Assembly (NCBI RefSeq): GCF_000372965.1
Contig: NZ_KB890024.1
Span: 4,862,304 to 4,926,303, forward strand
DNA from: Hoeflea sp. 108
GTDB lineage: Bacteria > Pseudomonadota > Alphaproteobacteria > Rhizobiales > Rhizobiaceae
Length of the DNA stretch: 64,000 bases
Direction of reading: 5' to 3'
This document shows, one piece after another, positions 1 through 8,116 of this stretch (position 1 is the first letter of the stretch; every line of letters starts with the position of its first letter). Made by a program: the position numbers and the translations under genes. The notes under the pieces were generated by a model that ran no database searches, was not told where the DNA came from, and saw nothing but the letters and a program-made list of their open reading frames with translations.

Positions 1-1
1 C

Positions 2-442
2 GACATCATCTACAAGAACTTCGCCCATGTCGGCGTTGCCGTCGGCACCGAAAAGGGCCTGGTGGTTCCTGTCGTGCGTGATGCCGACCAGATGTCGATC
101 GCCGAGATCGAGAAGGAAATCGGCCGCCTCGGCCTCGCCGCGCGCGACGGCAAACTGTCGGTCGCCGACATGCAGGGCGGCACCTTCACCATCTCGAACG
201 GCGGCGTCTACGGCTCGCTGATGTCGACCCCGATCCTGAACGCGCCGCAGTCGGGCATCCTCGGCATGCACAAGATCCAGGATCGTCCGGTCGTGGTCGG
301 TGGCCAGATCGTCATCCGCCCGATGATGTATCTCGCGCTGTCCTACGATCACCGTATCGTCGACGGCAAGGAAGCCGTGACCTTCCTGGTCCGCGTCAAG
401 GACAGCCTGGAAGATCCGGAGCGCCTGGTTCTCGATCTCTGA
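2..442 (+). CDS. sucB: Dihydrolipoamide succinyltransferase (E2 of 2-oxoglutarate dehydrogenase), C-terminal part
   Basis: The last 146 residues of a 2-oxoacid dehydrogenase acyltransferase; the start lies before the window. The E2 catalytic signature SYDHRIVDG, with the active-site histidine, lies near the end, and the protein finishes at a TGA after RLVLDL. E2 moves the succinyl group from lipoyl-lysine to CoA in the TCA cycle and forms the core of the complex. A lipoamide dehydrogenase gene follows on the same strand at 3461, which fits an odhAB-lpdA locus. A pyruvate dehydrogenase E2 is the alternative; the GGVYGSLMSTPILN segment is of the succinyltransferase type. Confidence 0.9.
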   Translation, partial: DIIYKNFAHVGVAVGTEKGLVVPVVRDADQMSIAEIEKEIGRLGLAARDGKLSVADMQGGTFTISNGGVYGSLMSTPILNAPQSGILGMHKIQDRPVVVGGQIVIRPMMYLALSYDHRIVDGKEAVTFLVRVKDSLEDPERLVLDL

Positions 443-568
443 GTTGCGGCTGCTGCACAGGGAAGATTATTCTTCGTGGCCGGTCGAAATGACCGGCCGA
501 TAAACGACTTTCGCTTGTAACTGATCATGGCGAGGCGCAAATCGCCTCGCTTCGAGGGGACAACGCAT

Positions 569-973
569 ATGGAAGCTGTTGCAGCATCGACTGAAATCTG
601 GGTGCTTGGCTGGAGCACGGCACTGTTGCTTGCACAGGTGATCGCCCAGGCCTCTGCCACCGGCGATCTCGGCCCGAAATATCTGTTCAGTGCCCGCGAC
701 GAAAATCGCGTCTCGAAAAGCGTTGTCGCCGGAAGGCTGCTGCGCGCGCTGCACAACCTGCTCGAAACCTATCCGGCCTTCATCGCCCTGGTGCTGGCAC
801 TGGCGCTGACCGGCAAGACCGGCGGCATCGCGGCAACGGGTGCGATGCTGTGGATCGTAGCGCGCGTGGTCTACGTCGTCCTATACGCCGCGGGCGTGCC
901 AGTTCTGCGCACGGTCGTCTGGCTCGCCTCGATCGTCGGGCTGGCGATGATGCTGATCCGGCTGATGAGCTGA
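569..973 (+). CDS. MAPEG family membrane protein
   Basis: A 134-residue protein with four hydrophobic segments, covering almost its whole length, and the ARDENRVSK type of polar loop after the first helix. This pattern is typical of the MAPEG family (membrane-associated eicosanoid/glutathione metabolism proteins). The bacterial members mostly have no proven reaction. The start at 569 is chosen over an in-frame ATG at 527 because GAGGGGA at 554-560 is well placed for 569 and the extra 14 residues are basic and unlike the family. It lies between sucB and lpdA and probably belongs to the same transcription unit. Confidence 0.8.
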   Translation: MEAVAASTEIWVLGWSTALLLAQVIAQASATGDLGPKYLFSARDENRVSKSVVAGRLLRALHNLLETYPAFIALVLALALTGKTGGIAATGAMLWIVARVVYVVLYAAGVPVLRTVVWLASIVGLAMMLIRLMS

Positions 974-1088
974 GACCGGGACGGGGAACGACGTGGCTGC
1001 GGCGCAAAGCGGTGCTGGCACTTGTGCACATGGGCAGGAGCGTGCTTTTGCCCTGTGCTCAAATTCCTAGCGCCAACAGGAACCGTAT

Positions 1089-1547
1089 ATGGCCTTCGAA
1101 CCCGACATTCCCCCGATCCAGGTGCATCTCTGCGTCAAGGGCGGCAAGGCCGCGATCGCCTTCTATGAGAGGGCGTTCGACGCGGTCGAGACCTTCGAGC
1201 AGCTGGCCGACGACGGCATGCGCGTGCTGCATGCCAACCTCGCCATGTTCGGCAGCGAAGTGATGCTGCACGACGAGTTTCCCGAATTCGGCGCAGACGT
1301 CCTGTCGCCGCTGACCAGGGGCGGTGCCGGCATGACCGTCAACATCAACCTGAAACTAGCAGGCGAAGTCGATGCCGCAGTCGAGCGTGCTGTCGCTGCC
1401 GGCGCCAAGGTTATCATGCAGCCCGACGACATGTTCTGGGGCGCTCGCTACGCCAAAATCCAGGATCCGTTCGGCCATGTCTGGGCGTTCAACGCGCCCC
1501 TGGGCAACGCGCTGCTGGCCGCCAATACGGACGGGGTGAAGCAGTGA
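1089..1547 (+). CDS. VOC superfamily protein (glyoxalase/PhnB-like)
   Basis: A 152-residue protein of the vicinal oxygen chelate fold, PhnB-like branch. It begins with an IQVHLCVKGGKAAIAFYERAF beta-alpha unit and ends with the typical DPFGHVWAF segment, where the glutamate or histidine metal ligands of the family usually lie. Family members include glyoxalases, dioxygenases and antibiotic-binding proteins, so the substrate cannot be named. A CAGGAA ribosome site precedes the ATG. The stop overlaps the GTG start of the LysE gene by four bases, which implies translational coupling. Confidence 0.8.
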   Translation: MAFEPDIPPIQVHLCVKGGKAAIAFYERAFDAVETFEQLADDGMRVLHANLAMFGSEVMLHDEFPEFGADVLSPLTRGGAGMTVNINLKLAGEVDAAVERAVAAGAKVIMQPDDMFWGARYAKIQDPFGHVWAFNAPLGNALLAANTDGVKQ

Positions 1548-2188
1548 CCCAATACGCATTCGAATTTGCCGGCCTGCTGGCCGTGTTCTCGGTGCTTTTG
1601 GTGGTGCCCGGCGCCGACTTCGTCATGGTCGTGCGCCAGAGCGTGGTGCATGGCCGGCGCGCGGCAATCATCACCAGCTTCGGCATTGGCACATCGCTGC
1701 TGTTCCACGTCAGCTACACCATCCTCGGCATCGGGCTGATCGTGTCGAAGTCGCTGCTGTTGTTTTCCATGCTGAAATGGGCGGGCGCCGCCTATCTCGT
1801 CTATCTCGGCATCAAGGCGCTGCGCGCCGGGCCGATGGAACTCGCTGCCGTCGACATGCCGCAAGGCAGTGATGACGTCAAAACCGTTTCGGCAATGCGC
1901 TGCTTCCTGATGGGCTTCGTGACCAACGCGCTGAACCCCAAGGCGGTGCTGTTCTTCGTGCCCTTGTTCACGGCCATGGTCAGTCACGAGACCCCTGCAG
2001 CGGTGAAGGGCGTCTATGGCCTGCTGATGGCCGTGGTGTTGATTGCCTGGTTCGTCGGCGTGTCGATGTTCTTCACCATGGCTTCGGTGCGCGAGCGTTT
2101 CGTTTCCTGGGGCCGCTGGTTCAACAAGGCAACCGGCATGATCTTCATCGGGCTTGGCGTGAAGCTCGCCACCGTGCAGGCCGGCTGA
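1544..2188 (+). CDS. LysE family amino-acid exporter
   Basis: A 214-residue inner-membrane protein with about six hydrophobic segments and the LysE/RhtB signature region VPGADFVMVVRQSVVHGRRA near residues 20-40. Family members export amino acids such as lysine, threonine or homoserine lactones; the substrate here is unknown. The GTG start overlaps the stop of the preceding VOC gene (GTGA) and its own stop overlaps the ATG of the next gene (TGATG), so 1089-2682 is tightly coupled. Confidence 0.85.
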   Translation: MTQYAFEFAGLLAVFSVLLVVPGADFVMVVRQSVVHGRRAAIITSFGIGTSLLFHVSYTILGIGLIVSKSLLLFSMLKWAGAAYLVYLGIKALRAGPMELAAVDMPQGSDDVKTVSAMRCFLMGFVTNALNPKAVLFFVPLFTAMVSHETPAAVKGVYGLLMAVVLIAWFVGVSMFFTMASVRERFVSWGRWFNKATGMIFIGLGVKLATVQAG

Positions 2189-2682
2189 TGCGTATTGCAG
2201 CGCTCATCTCGGCTGTGGCGATGCTGTCGGCGACGACGGCCAATGCCGCATGCCCGATCGAGCTCGCCGTCTATGAAGACCGTGACAAGGCGGCATCGAT
2301 CGATTTTCGGCCGACGCTGCAATCGGCCACCGTCACCAACAGCTTCAAGATGGTGCTCGACAACGACACCGTGCTCGATGGCGTGGTGATGTGGTCGGAC
2401 GGGGTGGCGCGGCCGAACGGCATGCTGATGCACCGTTGCCCCGAAGGCGACGTGACCGGCGAGGAACTGGACGCCTGCACGGTGTGGCAGGGCGTCATCT
2501 ACAGCGTCGACGCCGAGGGTAATGTCGGACTGTTGCCGCGCGAGCGCATCGGGGCTCCGGCGCCGAAAAGGCTGATCTTCTCGGATCTCGGCCATTCGCT
2601 GCGCATGTCGGCGGCCTATGGGCCCGACGGGTTCTCGAAAGTGCCGTGGGACGTGTTCGAGATAGCCGGGTGCCAGGAATGA
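2188..2682 (+). CDS. Secreted hypothetical protein
   Basis: A 164-residue protein with a clear Sec signal peptide (hydrophobic core after MRIAAL, probable cleavage after TANA at about residue 20). The mature part has four cysteines (ACPIE, HRCPEG, DACTVW and IAGCQE), which suggests periplasmic disulfides. I do not recognise a domain. Its start overlaps the stop of the LysE gene by one base and its stop overlaps the ATG of the SDR gene, so it is translated as part of this small operon. Confidence 0.7.
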   Translation: MRIAALISAVAMLSATTANAACPIELAVYEDRDKAASIDFRPTLQSATVTNSFKMVLDNDTVLDGVVMWSDGVARPNGMLMHRCPEGDVTGEELDACTVWQGVIYSVDAEGNVGLLPRERIGAPAPKRLIFSDLGHSLRMSAAYGPDGFSKVPWDVFEIAGCQE

Positions 2683-3434
2683 GCACTGCTGGCAAAGTCC
2701 TGCTGGTCACGGGCGGCAGCCGCGGCATAGGTGCTGCCATCTGCAGGCTGGCTGTTGCTGCCGGCTATCGCGTGGCCCTCAATTATGCCTCCAACGCGGC
2801 TGCAGCGCAGACCCTGGTGGCCGAGCTGGAGGCATCAGGCGGCGAGGCCATCGCCATCAAGGGCGATGTCGGCAACGAAGCCGACGTACTCGCCATGTTC
2901 GCCAAGGTGGACAAGACCTTCGGCAGGCTCGATGCCTTCGTCAACAATGCCGGCGTGGTCGACATGAAGGCGCGCGTCGACGAGATGAGCGCCGAAAGGC
3001 TCGAGCGCATGATGCGCATCAACGTTGTCGGCTCGATCCTGTGCGCCCGTGAGGCGGTGAAGCGCATGTCGAGCCAGCATGGCGGCGCGGGCGGCTCGAT
3101 CGTCAACATCTCATCGGCTGCGGCCTCGCTCGGCTCGCCCGGCGAATATGTCGACTATGCCGCCTCCAAGGGTGCCATCGACACTTTCACCATCGGGCTG
3201 GCCAAGGAGGTCGCCACCGAGGGCGTGCGCGTCAATGCGGTGCGCCCCGGCATCATCGATACCGAAATCCATGCCTCGGGCGGACAGCCGGACCGGATCG
3301 CCGCCATTCGCGGCCTCGTTCCGATGAAACGCGAAGGCAAGGCAGAAGAAGTTGCCCAGGCTGTCATTTGGCTTTTGTCGGATGCAGCCTCATATACGAC
3401 GGGCTCGATTTTGAACGTGAGCGGCGGCCGCTGA
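2679..3434 (+). CDS. SDR family oxidoreductase
   Basis: A 251-residue classical short-chain dehydrogenase/reductase. It has the N-terminal nucleotide motif TGGSRGIG, the NNAG motif, catalytic Ser in NISSAAAS, the YxxxK pair in YAASK and the C-terminal GSILNVSGGR end. The ATG at 2679 overlaps the stop of the secreted protein (ATGA); an upstream in-frame ATG at 2646 would lie inside that gene. Substrate unknown. The gene ends 26 bases before lpdA and probably lies in the same operon. Confidence 0.85.
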   Translation: MSTAGKVLLVTGGSRGIGAAICRLAVAAGYRVALNYASNAAAAQTLVAELEASGGEAIAIKGDVGNEADVLAMFAKVDKTFGRLDAFVNNAGVVDMKARVDEMSAERLERMMRINVVGSILCAREAVKRMSSQHGGAGGSIVNISSAAASLGSPGEYVDYAASKGAIDTFTIGLAKEVATEGVRVNAVRPGIIDTEIHASGGQPDRIAAIRGLVPMKREGKAEEVAQAVIWLLSDAASYTTGSILNVSGGR

Positions 3435-3460
3435 CCGCCCCCCAGGAGAAGGACAAGAAA

Positions 3461-4867
3461 ATGGCATATGACGTCGTCGTGATCGGATCGGGCCCAGGCG
3501 GTTATGTGTGCGCTATCAAGGCAGCGCAGCTCGGCTTGAAGGTCGCCGTGGTCGAGAAGAACGCGACCCTCGGCGGCACCTGCCTGAACATCGGCTGCAT
3601 TCCCTCCAAGGCGCTTCTGCACGCGTCGGAGATGCTGGCCGAGGCACAGCATTCGTTCGACACGCTCGGCATCGAGATCGGCGCGCCCAAGGTGAACCTG
3701 ACCAAGATGATGGCGCACAAGGACGCCACCGTCGCCTCCAACGTCAACGGCGTGTCGTTCCTGTTCAAGAAGAACAAGATCGACAGCTTCCAGGGCACAG
3801 GCAAGGTGTTGGGCGCCGGCAAGGTCGGCGTCACCGGCGCTGATGGCAAGACCCAGGAACTCGAGACCAAAAACATCGTCATCGCCACTGGTTCCGACGT
3901 CGCCGGCATTCCCGGCGTCGATGTCGCCTTTGACGAGAAGGTGATCGTGTCCTCGACCGGCGCGCTGTCGCTGGAAAAGGTGCCCGGGCACCTGGTGGTG
4001 GTAGGCGGCGGCGTCATCGGCCTCGAGCTCGGCTCGGTATGGGCCCGCCTCGGCGCCAAGGTGACCGTGGTTGAGTATCTCGACACCATCTTGGGCGGCA
4101 TGGACGGCGACGTCGCCAAGCAGTTCCAGCGCATGCTGGCCAAGCAGGGCTTCGAGTTCAAGCTCGGCTCCAAGGTGACTGGTGCCGCCAAGGCCAAGAA
4201 GGGCGCGACAGTGACCTTCGAGCCGGTGAAGGGCGGCGCGGCGGAAACCATTGAGGCAGACGTCGTGCTGGTCGCCACCGGCCGCAAGCCCTACACCGAC
4301 GGCCTCGGCCTCAAGGAAGCCGGCGTCGAGATGGACGAGCGCGGCCGGGTCAAGACCGACGGTCACCTGCGCACCAATGTTGCCGGCATCTATGCCATCG
4401 GCGACGTCGTTGTCGGCCCGATGCTGGCGCACAAGGCCGAGGACGAGGGCGTCGCGGTCGCCGAGATCATCGCCGGCCAGGCCGGCCACGTGAACTACGA
4501 CGTCATCCCGGGCGTGGTCTATACCAGCCCCGAGGTCGCCTCGGTCGGCAAGACCGAGGAAGAGCTCAAGAAAGCCGGCGTCGCCTACAAGGTCGGAAAA
4601 TTCCCGTTCACCGCCAACGGCCGGGCGCGGGCCATGCTGCACACCGATGGCTTCGTGAAGGTGCTGGCCGACAAGGACAGCGACAAGGTGCTGGGCGTGC
4701 ACATCGTCGGCTTCGGTGCCGGCGAGATGATCCACGAGGCGGCGGTGCTGATGGAATTCGGCGGCTCGTCCGAAGACCTCGGCCGCACCTGCCATGCCCA
4801 TCCGACCATGTCGGAAGCGGTCAAGGAGGCTGCCCTGGCCACCTTCTTCAAGCCGATTCACATGTAA
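3461..4867 (+). CDS. lpdA: Dihydrolipoyl dehydrogenase (E3)
   Basis: A 468-residue flavoprotein that reoxidises dihydrolipoamide for the 2-oxoacid dehydrogenase complexes using NAD. The FAD-binding GSGPGGYVCA motif is at the N-terminus, and the redox-active disulfide follows in GGTCLNIGCIPSKAL (about residues 39-53). The second Rossmann motif is VVVGGGVIGLELG, and the C-terminal His-Glu pair is in CHAHPTMSEAVKE. AGGAGAAGG at 3443-3451 selects the ATG at 3461; longer in-frame starts would run into the SDR gene. The gene closes the sucB-lpdA locus and is followed by a strong terminator. Confidence 0.97.
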   Translation: MAYDVVVIGSGPGGYVCAIKAAQLGLKVAVVEKNATLGGTCLNIGCIPSKALLHASEMLAEAQHSFDTLGIEIGAPKVNLTKMMAHKDATVASNVNGVSFLFKKNKIDSFQGTGKVLGAGKVGVTGADGKTQELETKNIVIATGSDVAGIPGVDVAFDEKVIVSSTGALSLEKVPGHLVVVGGGVIGLELGSVWARLGAKVTVVEYLDTILGGMDGDVAKQFQRMLAKQGFEFKLGSKVTGAAKAKKGATVTFEPVKGGAAETIEADVVLVATGRKPYTDGLGLKEAGVEMDERGRVKTDGHLRTNVAGIYAIGDVVVGPMLAHKAEDEGVAVAEIIAGQAGHVNYDVIPGVVYTSPEVASVGKTEEELKKAGVAYKVGKFPFTANGRARAMLHTDGFVKVLADKDSDKVLGVHIVGFGAGEMIHEAAVLMEFGGSSEDLGRTCHAHPTMSEAVKEAALATFFKPIHM

Positions 4868-4908
4868 GTCTGGACATATGTAAGATTGCGCCACGCGCCT
4901 GAAACAGG

Positions 4909-4937
4909 AACGGCCCGCTCGATGAGCGGGCCGTTTG
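4909..4937 (+). terminator. Intrinsic terminator after lpdA
   Basis: A perfect 10-bp stem, CGGCCCGCTC (4911-4920) with GAGCGGGCCG (4924-4933), and a 3-base loop, flanked by AA and TTTGT. It lies 40 bases after the lpdA stop and before the convergent gene at 4953, so it may serve both strands. Confidence 0.85.
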
Positions 4938-4952
4938 TATTTGAGGGTAAGC

Positions 4953-5306
4953 TCAGTTTGCGGGTGCTGCCGGGGCGGGAGCCGGAGCCATGGCGCCACC
5001 CGAAGGTGCAGGCGTCGTGGTGGTGCCGCCAGACGGAGCCGGCGTGGCTGGGGCCGGGGTTGCCGGTGCTGGTGCGGGCACAGCCGGAGCAGGTGCCGGC
5101 GCCGAGGTCGACGGTGCCGGAGCCGGTTCAGCCGGCTTAGGCGCAGGTGCGCTGCTGGCTGGGGGCTCGGCGGCCGGGGGCGTTGCCGCGTGCCGCGGCG
5201 CGAAGACGTAGTAGGCCACTGCAGCGAGCAACACGATGATGACGGCGATCAGCCATGTGCTGCCCCTACTGGACTGGCCGGGGCCCGAGTCTGGATTGTT
5301 CACCAT
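4953..5306 (-). CDS. Single-pass membrane protein with Pro/Ala-rich tail
   Basis: A 117-residue protein with a short polar N-terminus, one transmembrane helix (WLIAVIIVLLAAVAYYVF, residues about 18-35) and an extended tail made almost entirely of Pro, Ala, Ser and Thr with repeated APAPA units. The start at 5306 is preferred because AGGGAG lies just upstream; an ATG at 5354 has no such site. The tail probably spans the periplasm as an unfolded rod. Codon repetition makes both strands look open here. I do not recognise a function. Confidence 0.7.
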   Translation of the reverse strand: MVNNPDSGPGQSSRGSTWLIAVIIVLLAAVAYYVFAPRHAATPPAAEPPASSAPAPKPAEPAPAPSTSAPAPAPAVPAPAPATPAPATPAPSGGTTTTPAPSGGAMAPAPAPAAPAN

Positions 5307-5377
5307 TGAGATCTCCCTCAGATGCGCTCCGCAATCATTGCGTGAACATCGCAATCAACGCGCGAAATGGCGTTCGG

Positions 5378-5395
5378 TTTCACATTGCTGTGAAA
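5378..5395. promoter_or_regulatory. Perfect inverted repeat, operator-like
   Basis: TTTCACA-TTGC-TGTGAAA, a perfect 7-bp inverted repeat with a 4-base centre, in the 187-base gap between the divergent genes starting at 5306 and 5494. Symmetry and position suggest a regulator site; the regulator is unknown. Confidence 0.4.
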
Positions 5396-5493
5396 ATTTG
5401 GAAGTGAACCTGCCCAGGCGGCGTTTCGCCACGCCGCCAAGCCCCAGGAACAGGATTAGGCTGCAACCAGTCCAGCAATCGGGGATAGACGAC

Positions 5494-5964
5494 ATGCCTG
5501 CCGTGCCGAGCCCGACCTCCACAGACGTCCTGCCCGGCGCCAGCTTCGCCGACCGTTTTGTCATCGTGGTATCAGGACAATCTCTAGATGCGGATGCCGC
5601 AGCCGGGCGTGCATTTGGCAAACGGCCAGCCTGGATCAGGGCGCTGATGGCACTGCGCAACCTGCTGGTCTGGCCGTTCGGGCTGAAGACGCGCGAGGCG
5701 GAGCTGTCGCCGCAGCTCGGGCGCAAAGGAATGTTTCCGGTGCTGAGCCAATCGCAGTCGCGCATGGTTCTCGGGCTGGATGACAGCCATCTCGATTTCC
5801 GGATTGTGGTCGAGATCAAGGAACTCGGCGAAGGCCGACAGGAAATCAGCGCCTCGACGCTGGTCAGACCGCACAATCTGTTCGGGCGCGTCTATCTCGC
5901 CATCGTCATGCCGTTCCACAACATCATCGTGCCGGCGATGCTGGCGCAGGTGGCGAAAGGCTAG
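5494..5964 (+). CDS. DUF2867 family protein
   Basis: A 156-residue soluble protein. The pattern of a central WPFGLKTRE segment, then MVLGLDDSHLDFRIVV and a C-terminal LVRPHNLFGRVYLAIVMPFH segment matches the DUF2867 family, thought to have a START/SRPBCC-like lipid or hydrophobe binding fold. GGGGAT at 5481-5486 supports the ATG at 5494; an open frame continues upstream but lacks family similarity. It converges with the TraB/GumN gene with only one base between the stops. No function is known. Confidence 0.7.
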   Translation: MPAVPSPTSTDVLPGASFADRFVIVVSGQSLDADAAAGRAFGKRPAWIRALMALRNLLVWPFGLKTREAELSPQLGRKGMFPVLSQSQSRMVLGLDDSHLDFRIVVEIKELGEGRQEISASTLVRPHNLFGRVYLAIVMPFHNIIVPAMLAQVAKG

Positions 5965-5965
5965 A

Positions 5966-7039
5966 TCAGCGGTCGGCGACCGTAACCGTGTAACCGGCCT
6001 TGCGGAACAGGTCGACCAGGCCGTCTGGGCCGGGCAGATGCAGCGCACCGACCGCCATGAAGGCATCGCCAGCGCCGACCAGCGGCCCGGCGCGCTCGAC
6101 CATGGTCTTGTTGCGGCTGGTGACCATTGCTTCCTCGAAGGCGGCATAGCTGGACTCATCATCCTTGCCGCCCGACGGCAGAGCGTTGCGGAACAACGGC
6201 CAGAACATGCCGATGTCACCGCGCTGGTAGAGCACGACCATCGTTTCGATGACATCGTCCATGCGGTCGCCGAGCTTGAGCGTCTCGACCAGACCCTTGA
6301 TGTGGAACTCGATCGGCAGCGAGGCCATGGCCGAAAGTTGGTCGGCAGCGCTTTCCAGCCCCTTGACGTCCTTGCCGGCGGCCTTGGCCTTCTGGGCAAG
6401 CAGGATGTCGAGTACAGGCGCGCCGGCGGCCTTGCGACTGAGTTCGCAGGCGGGCAGTGCCACCATCGCCGAGAGCATCCATGGCTTCATCTTGGTGACG
6501 CTACCGGGTGGGATGCCGCGTGCCTCAAGCGCCGCGTTCACCGTCGCCACCTCATCAGGCGTCATCAGCGACGTCAGCGTTGTGTTGTCGGTGAACATCA
6601 TCAGTTCGGGCTGCTTCATCAGCGAGGCGAGCATGGCCTGCTGGTCGAGCACGTCGGTCGTCTCGATGACCAGCGTGTGCGCGGCGTCGAAGGCTGTCTG
6701 TGCCGCCGGCTCCAGCTCGGTCACGCGCGGATCGGTCACATGCATGGTGCCATAGAGCCAGGACGGCTTCTGGCCCGGCTTCTCCAGCTTCCACAAAAGT
6801 CCTTCGCCGTTGATGGTCGCCCTGGCCTCCGCTTCGATCTTTGCGAGCAGCGCCGGATCGCTCGTCTGAAGCTCGGCCAGCATGTCCTTGCCCTTGCAGG
6901 CAGGTGCCTCGGCATGGGCCTTGCCCGATACCAGAAAGGCAATGGCGAAGAACAGGATGAAGAACAGCACGTTGACAGCTGCGAGCAGCTTCAGCGCAGG
7001 CAGCGAGGCACGGTCGGCGATGGCGACGAAGCGTTTCAT
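5966..7039 (-). CDS. TraB/GumN family protein
   Basis: A 357-residue protein with an N-terminal hydrophobic segment (about residues 18-40) that anchors it or acts as a signal peptide. The first TraB/GumN signature is WLYGTMHVTD at about residues 93-102, and GAGDAFMAVGALHLPGPDGL is the conserved C-terminal part. The fold is related to the Tiki/EreA metalloprotease-like superfamily, in which GxxH and ExxE motifs may bind metal. It lies downstream of xerC on the same strand with a 71-base gap. The cellular role in bacteria is not settled. Confidence 0.85.
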   Translation of the reverse strand: MKRFVAIADRASLPALKLLAAVNVLFFILFFAIAFLVSGKAHAEAPACKGKDMLAELQTSDPALLAKIEAEARATINGEGLLWKLEKPGQKPSWLYGTMHVTDPRVTELEPAAQTAFDAAHTLVIETTDVLDQQAMLASLMKQPELMMFTDNTTLTSLMTPDEVATVNAALEARGIPPGSVTKMKPWMLSAMVALPACELSRKAAGAPVLDILLAQKAKAAGKDVKGLESAADQLSAMASLPIEFHIKGLVETLKLGDRMDDVIETMVVLYQRGDIGMFWPLFRNALPSGGKDDESSYAAFEEAMVTSRNKTMVERAGPLVGAGDAFMAVGALHLPGPDGLVDLFRKAGYTVTVADR

Positions 7040-7110
7040 TGTGCCTGTGTAGCCGTCAAAAGCGGCAAAACGGTTAATGCCGCGGTGACAATTGTCCGGC
7101 TCGAACTCGG

Positions 7111-8049
7111 TCAGGCGCGCGGGTGGGCCGCATCGTAGATCTCAAGCAGCCTTGCCGTGTCGACGCCGGTATAGACCTGGGTGGTCGAAAGGCTGGCATG
7201 GCCGAGCAGTTCCTGGATGGTCCTGAGATCGCCGCCACGGCCGAGCAGATGGGTGGCGAAGGAATGGCGCAGCGCGTGTGGCGTCGCCGTATCCGGCAGG
7301 TTGAGCGCCGAGCGCAGCTTGCGCATCTCGCGCTGGATGATGGCAGGATCGAGCTGCCCGCCGCGAGCGCCGCGGAACAATGCAGCTTCAGCGCTTAGGT
7401 GATAGGGGCAAAGCTTGCGGTATTCGGCGACGGCCGCAAGCGCCACCGGCAGGACAGGCACCAGCCGGGTCTTGCCGCCCTTGCCCGAGATGCGCAGCAC
7501 CGTGTCGGAAGGCGAGACAAGCTCGGCGCCGGAAAGCCCGAGCGCCTCGGAAATACGCAGGCCCGAGCCATAGAGCAGCGTCAACACGGCCGCGTTGCGG
7601 GCGGCAATCCACGGCTCCTCGGCCAATTGTTCGCCTGCCGAGACGACCCGCTTGGCATCGACCGCCGTCAGCGGCTTGGGTAACGACTTCGGCTGTTTTG
7701 GCGCGCGCAATGCAGCGGAGCCGGCGGCGTTGACCAGCCCTTCTCGCTCCAGAAAGCGCAAAAGCGAGCGCACCCCCGCAAGGCCGCGGCCAAGCGTGCG
7801 CGCGCCGGCGCCGTCGCTTCGGCGAGCGGCAAGAAAGCCGCGCAGGTCAGCCGGGCGCAGGTCGCTGATGTCCGATATGCCTGGTGGCCCGCTGTTGTGA
7901 CCGGTCAGGAATTGCAGAAACTGGCGCGTATCGCGCTCATAGGCATCGACAGTCAACGCCGACAACCGGCGCTCGCCGGCAAGCCCCTTCAGCCAGCGCT
8001 GGCGGGCCGCCTGCAGGTCGGGTTTTGCGACGACGAGGAATTCCTGCAT
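7111..8049 (-). CDS. xerC: Tyrosine recombinase XerC
   Basis: A 312-residue site-specific recombinase that, with XerD, resolves chromosome dimers at dif before division. The N-terminal SAM-like core-binding domain runs to about residue 110. The catalytic set is all present: Arg in GSGLRISE, Lys in SGKGGKTR, HxxR in HALRHSF, His in LLGHASLS and the nucleophile Tyr in TTQVYTG. The start at 8049 (MQEFLVV) is chosen over an upstream ATG at 8202 because the longer form would overlap rimM. The context (trmD, rimM and housekeeping genes) and normal length argue for the core recombinase, not an integron or phage integrase. Confidence 0.92.
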   Translation of the reverse strand: MQEFLVVAKPDLQAARQRWLKGLAGERRLSALTVDAYERDTRQFLQFLTGHNSGPPGISDISDLRPADLRGFLAARRSDGAGARTLGRGLAGVRSLLRFLEREGLVNAAGSAALRAPKQPKSLPKPLTAVDAKRVVSAGEQLAEEPWIAARNAAVLTLLYGSGLRISEALGLSGAELVSPSDTVLRISGKGGKTRLVPVLPVALAAVAEYRKLCPYHLSAEAALFRGARGGQLDPAIIQREMRKLRSALNLPDTATPHALRHSFATHLLGRGGDLRTIQELLGHASLSTTQVYTGVDTARLLEIYDAAHPRA

Positions 8050-8116
8050 TGGCAGCGGGGGTCCGATTGAATAAGTCAGTGTGAACCAGACCAAGTTAGC
8101 AAGCGGTGAAGCGGCC

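Noticed and set aside
3155..4999. A 614-codon open frame on the minus strand
   Set aside because: It is antisense to lpdA and the SDR gene; the translation is rich in His, Asp, Leu and Gly with no recognisable domain, a high-GC codon-bias shadow.
4990..5211. Gly/Ala-rich plus-strand open frame
   Set aside because: It is the reverse of the Pro/Ala-rich tail of the minus-strand membrane protein, which has a ribosome site and a transmembrane helix.
7111..8049. Tyrosine recombinase as sign of an integrated element
   Set aside because: It has the length and context of housekeeping XerC; no attachment-site repeats, phage genes or tRNA gene flank it.
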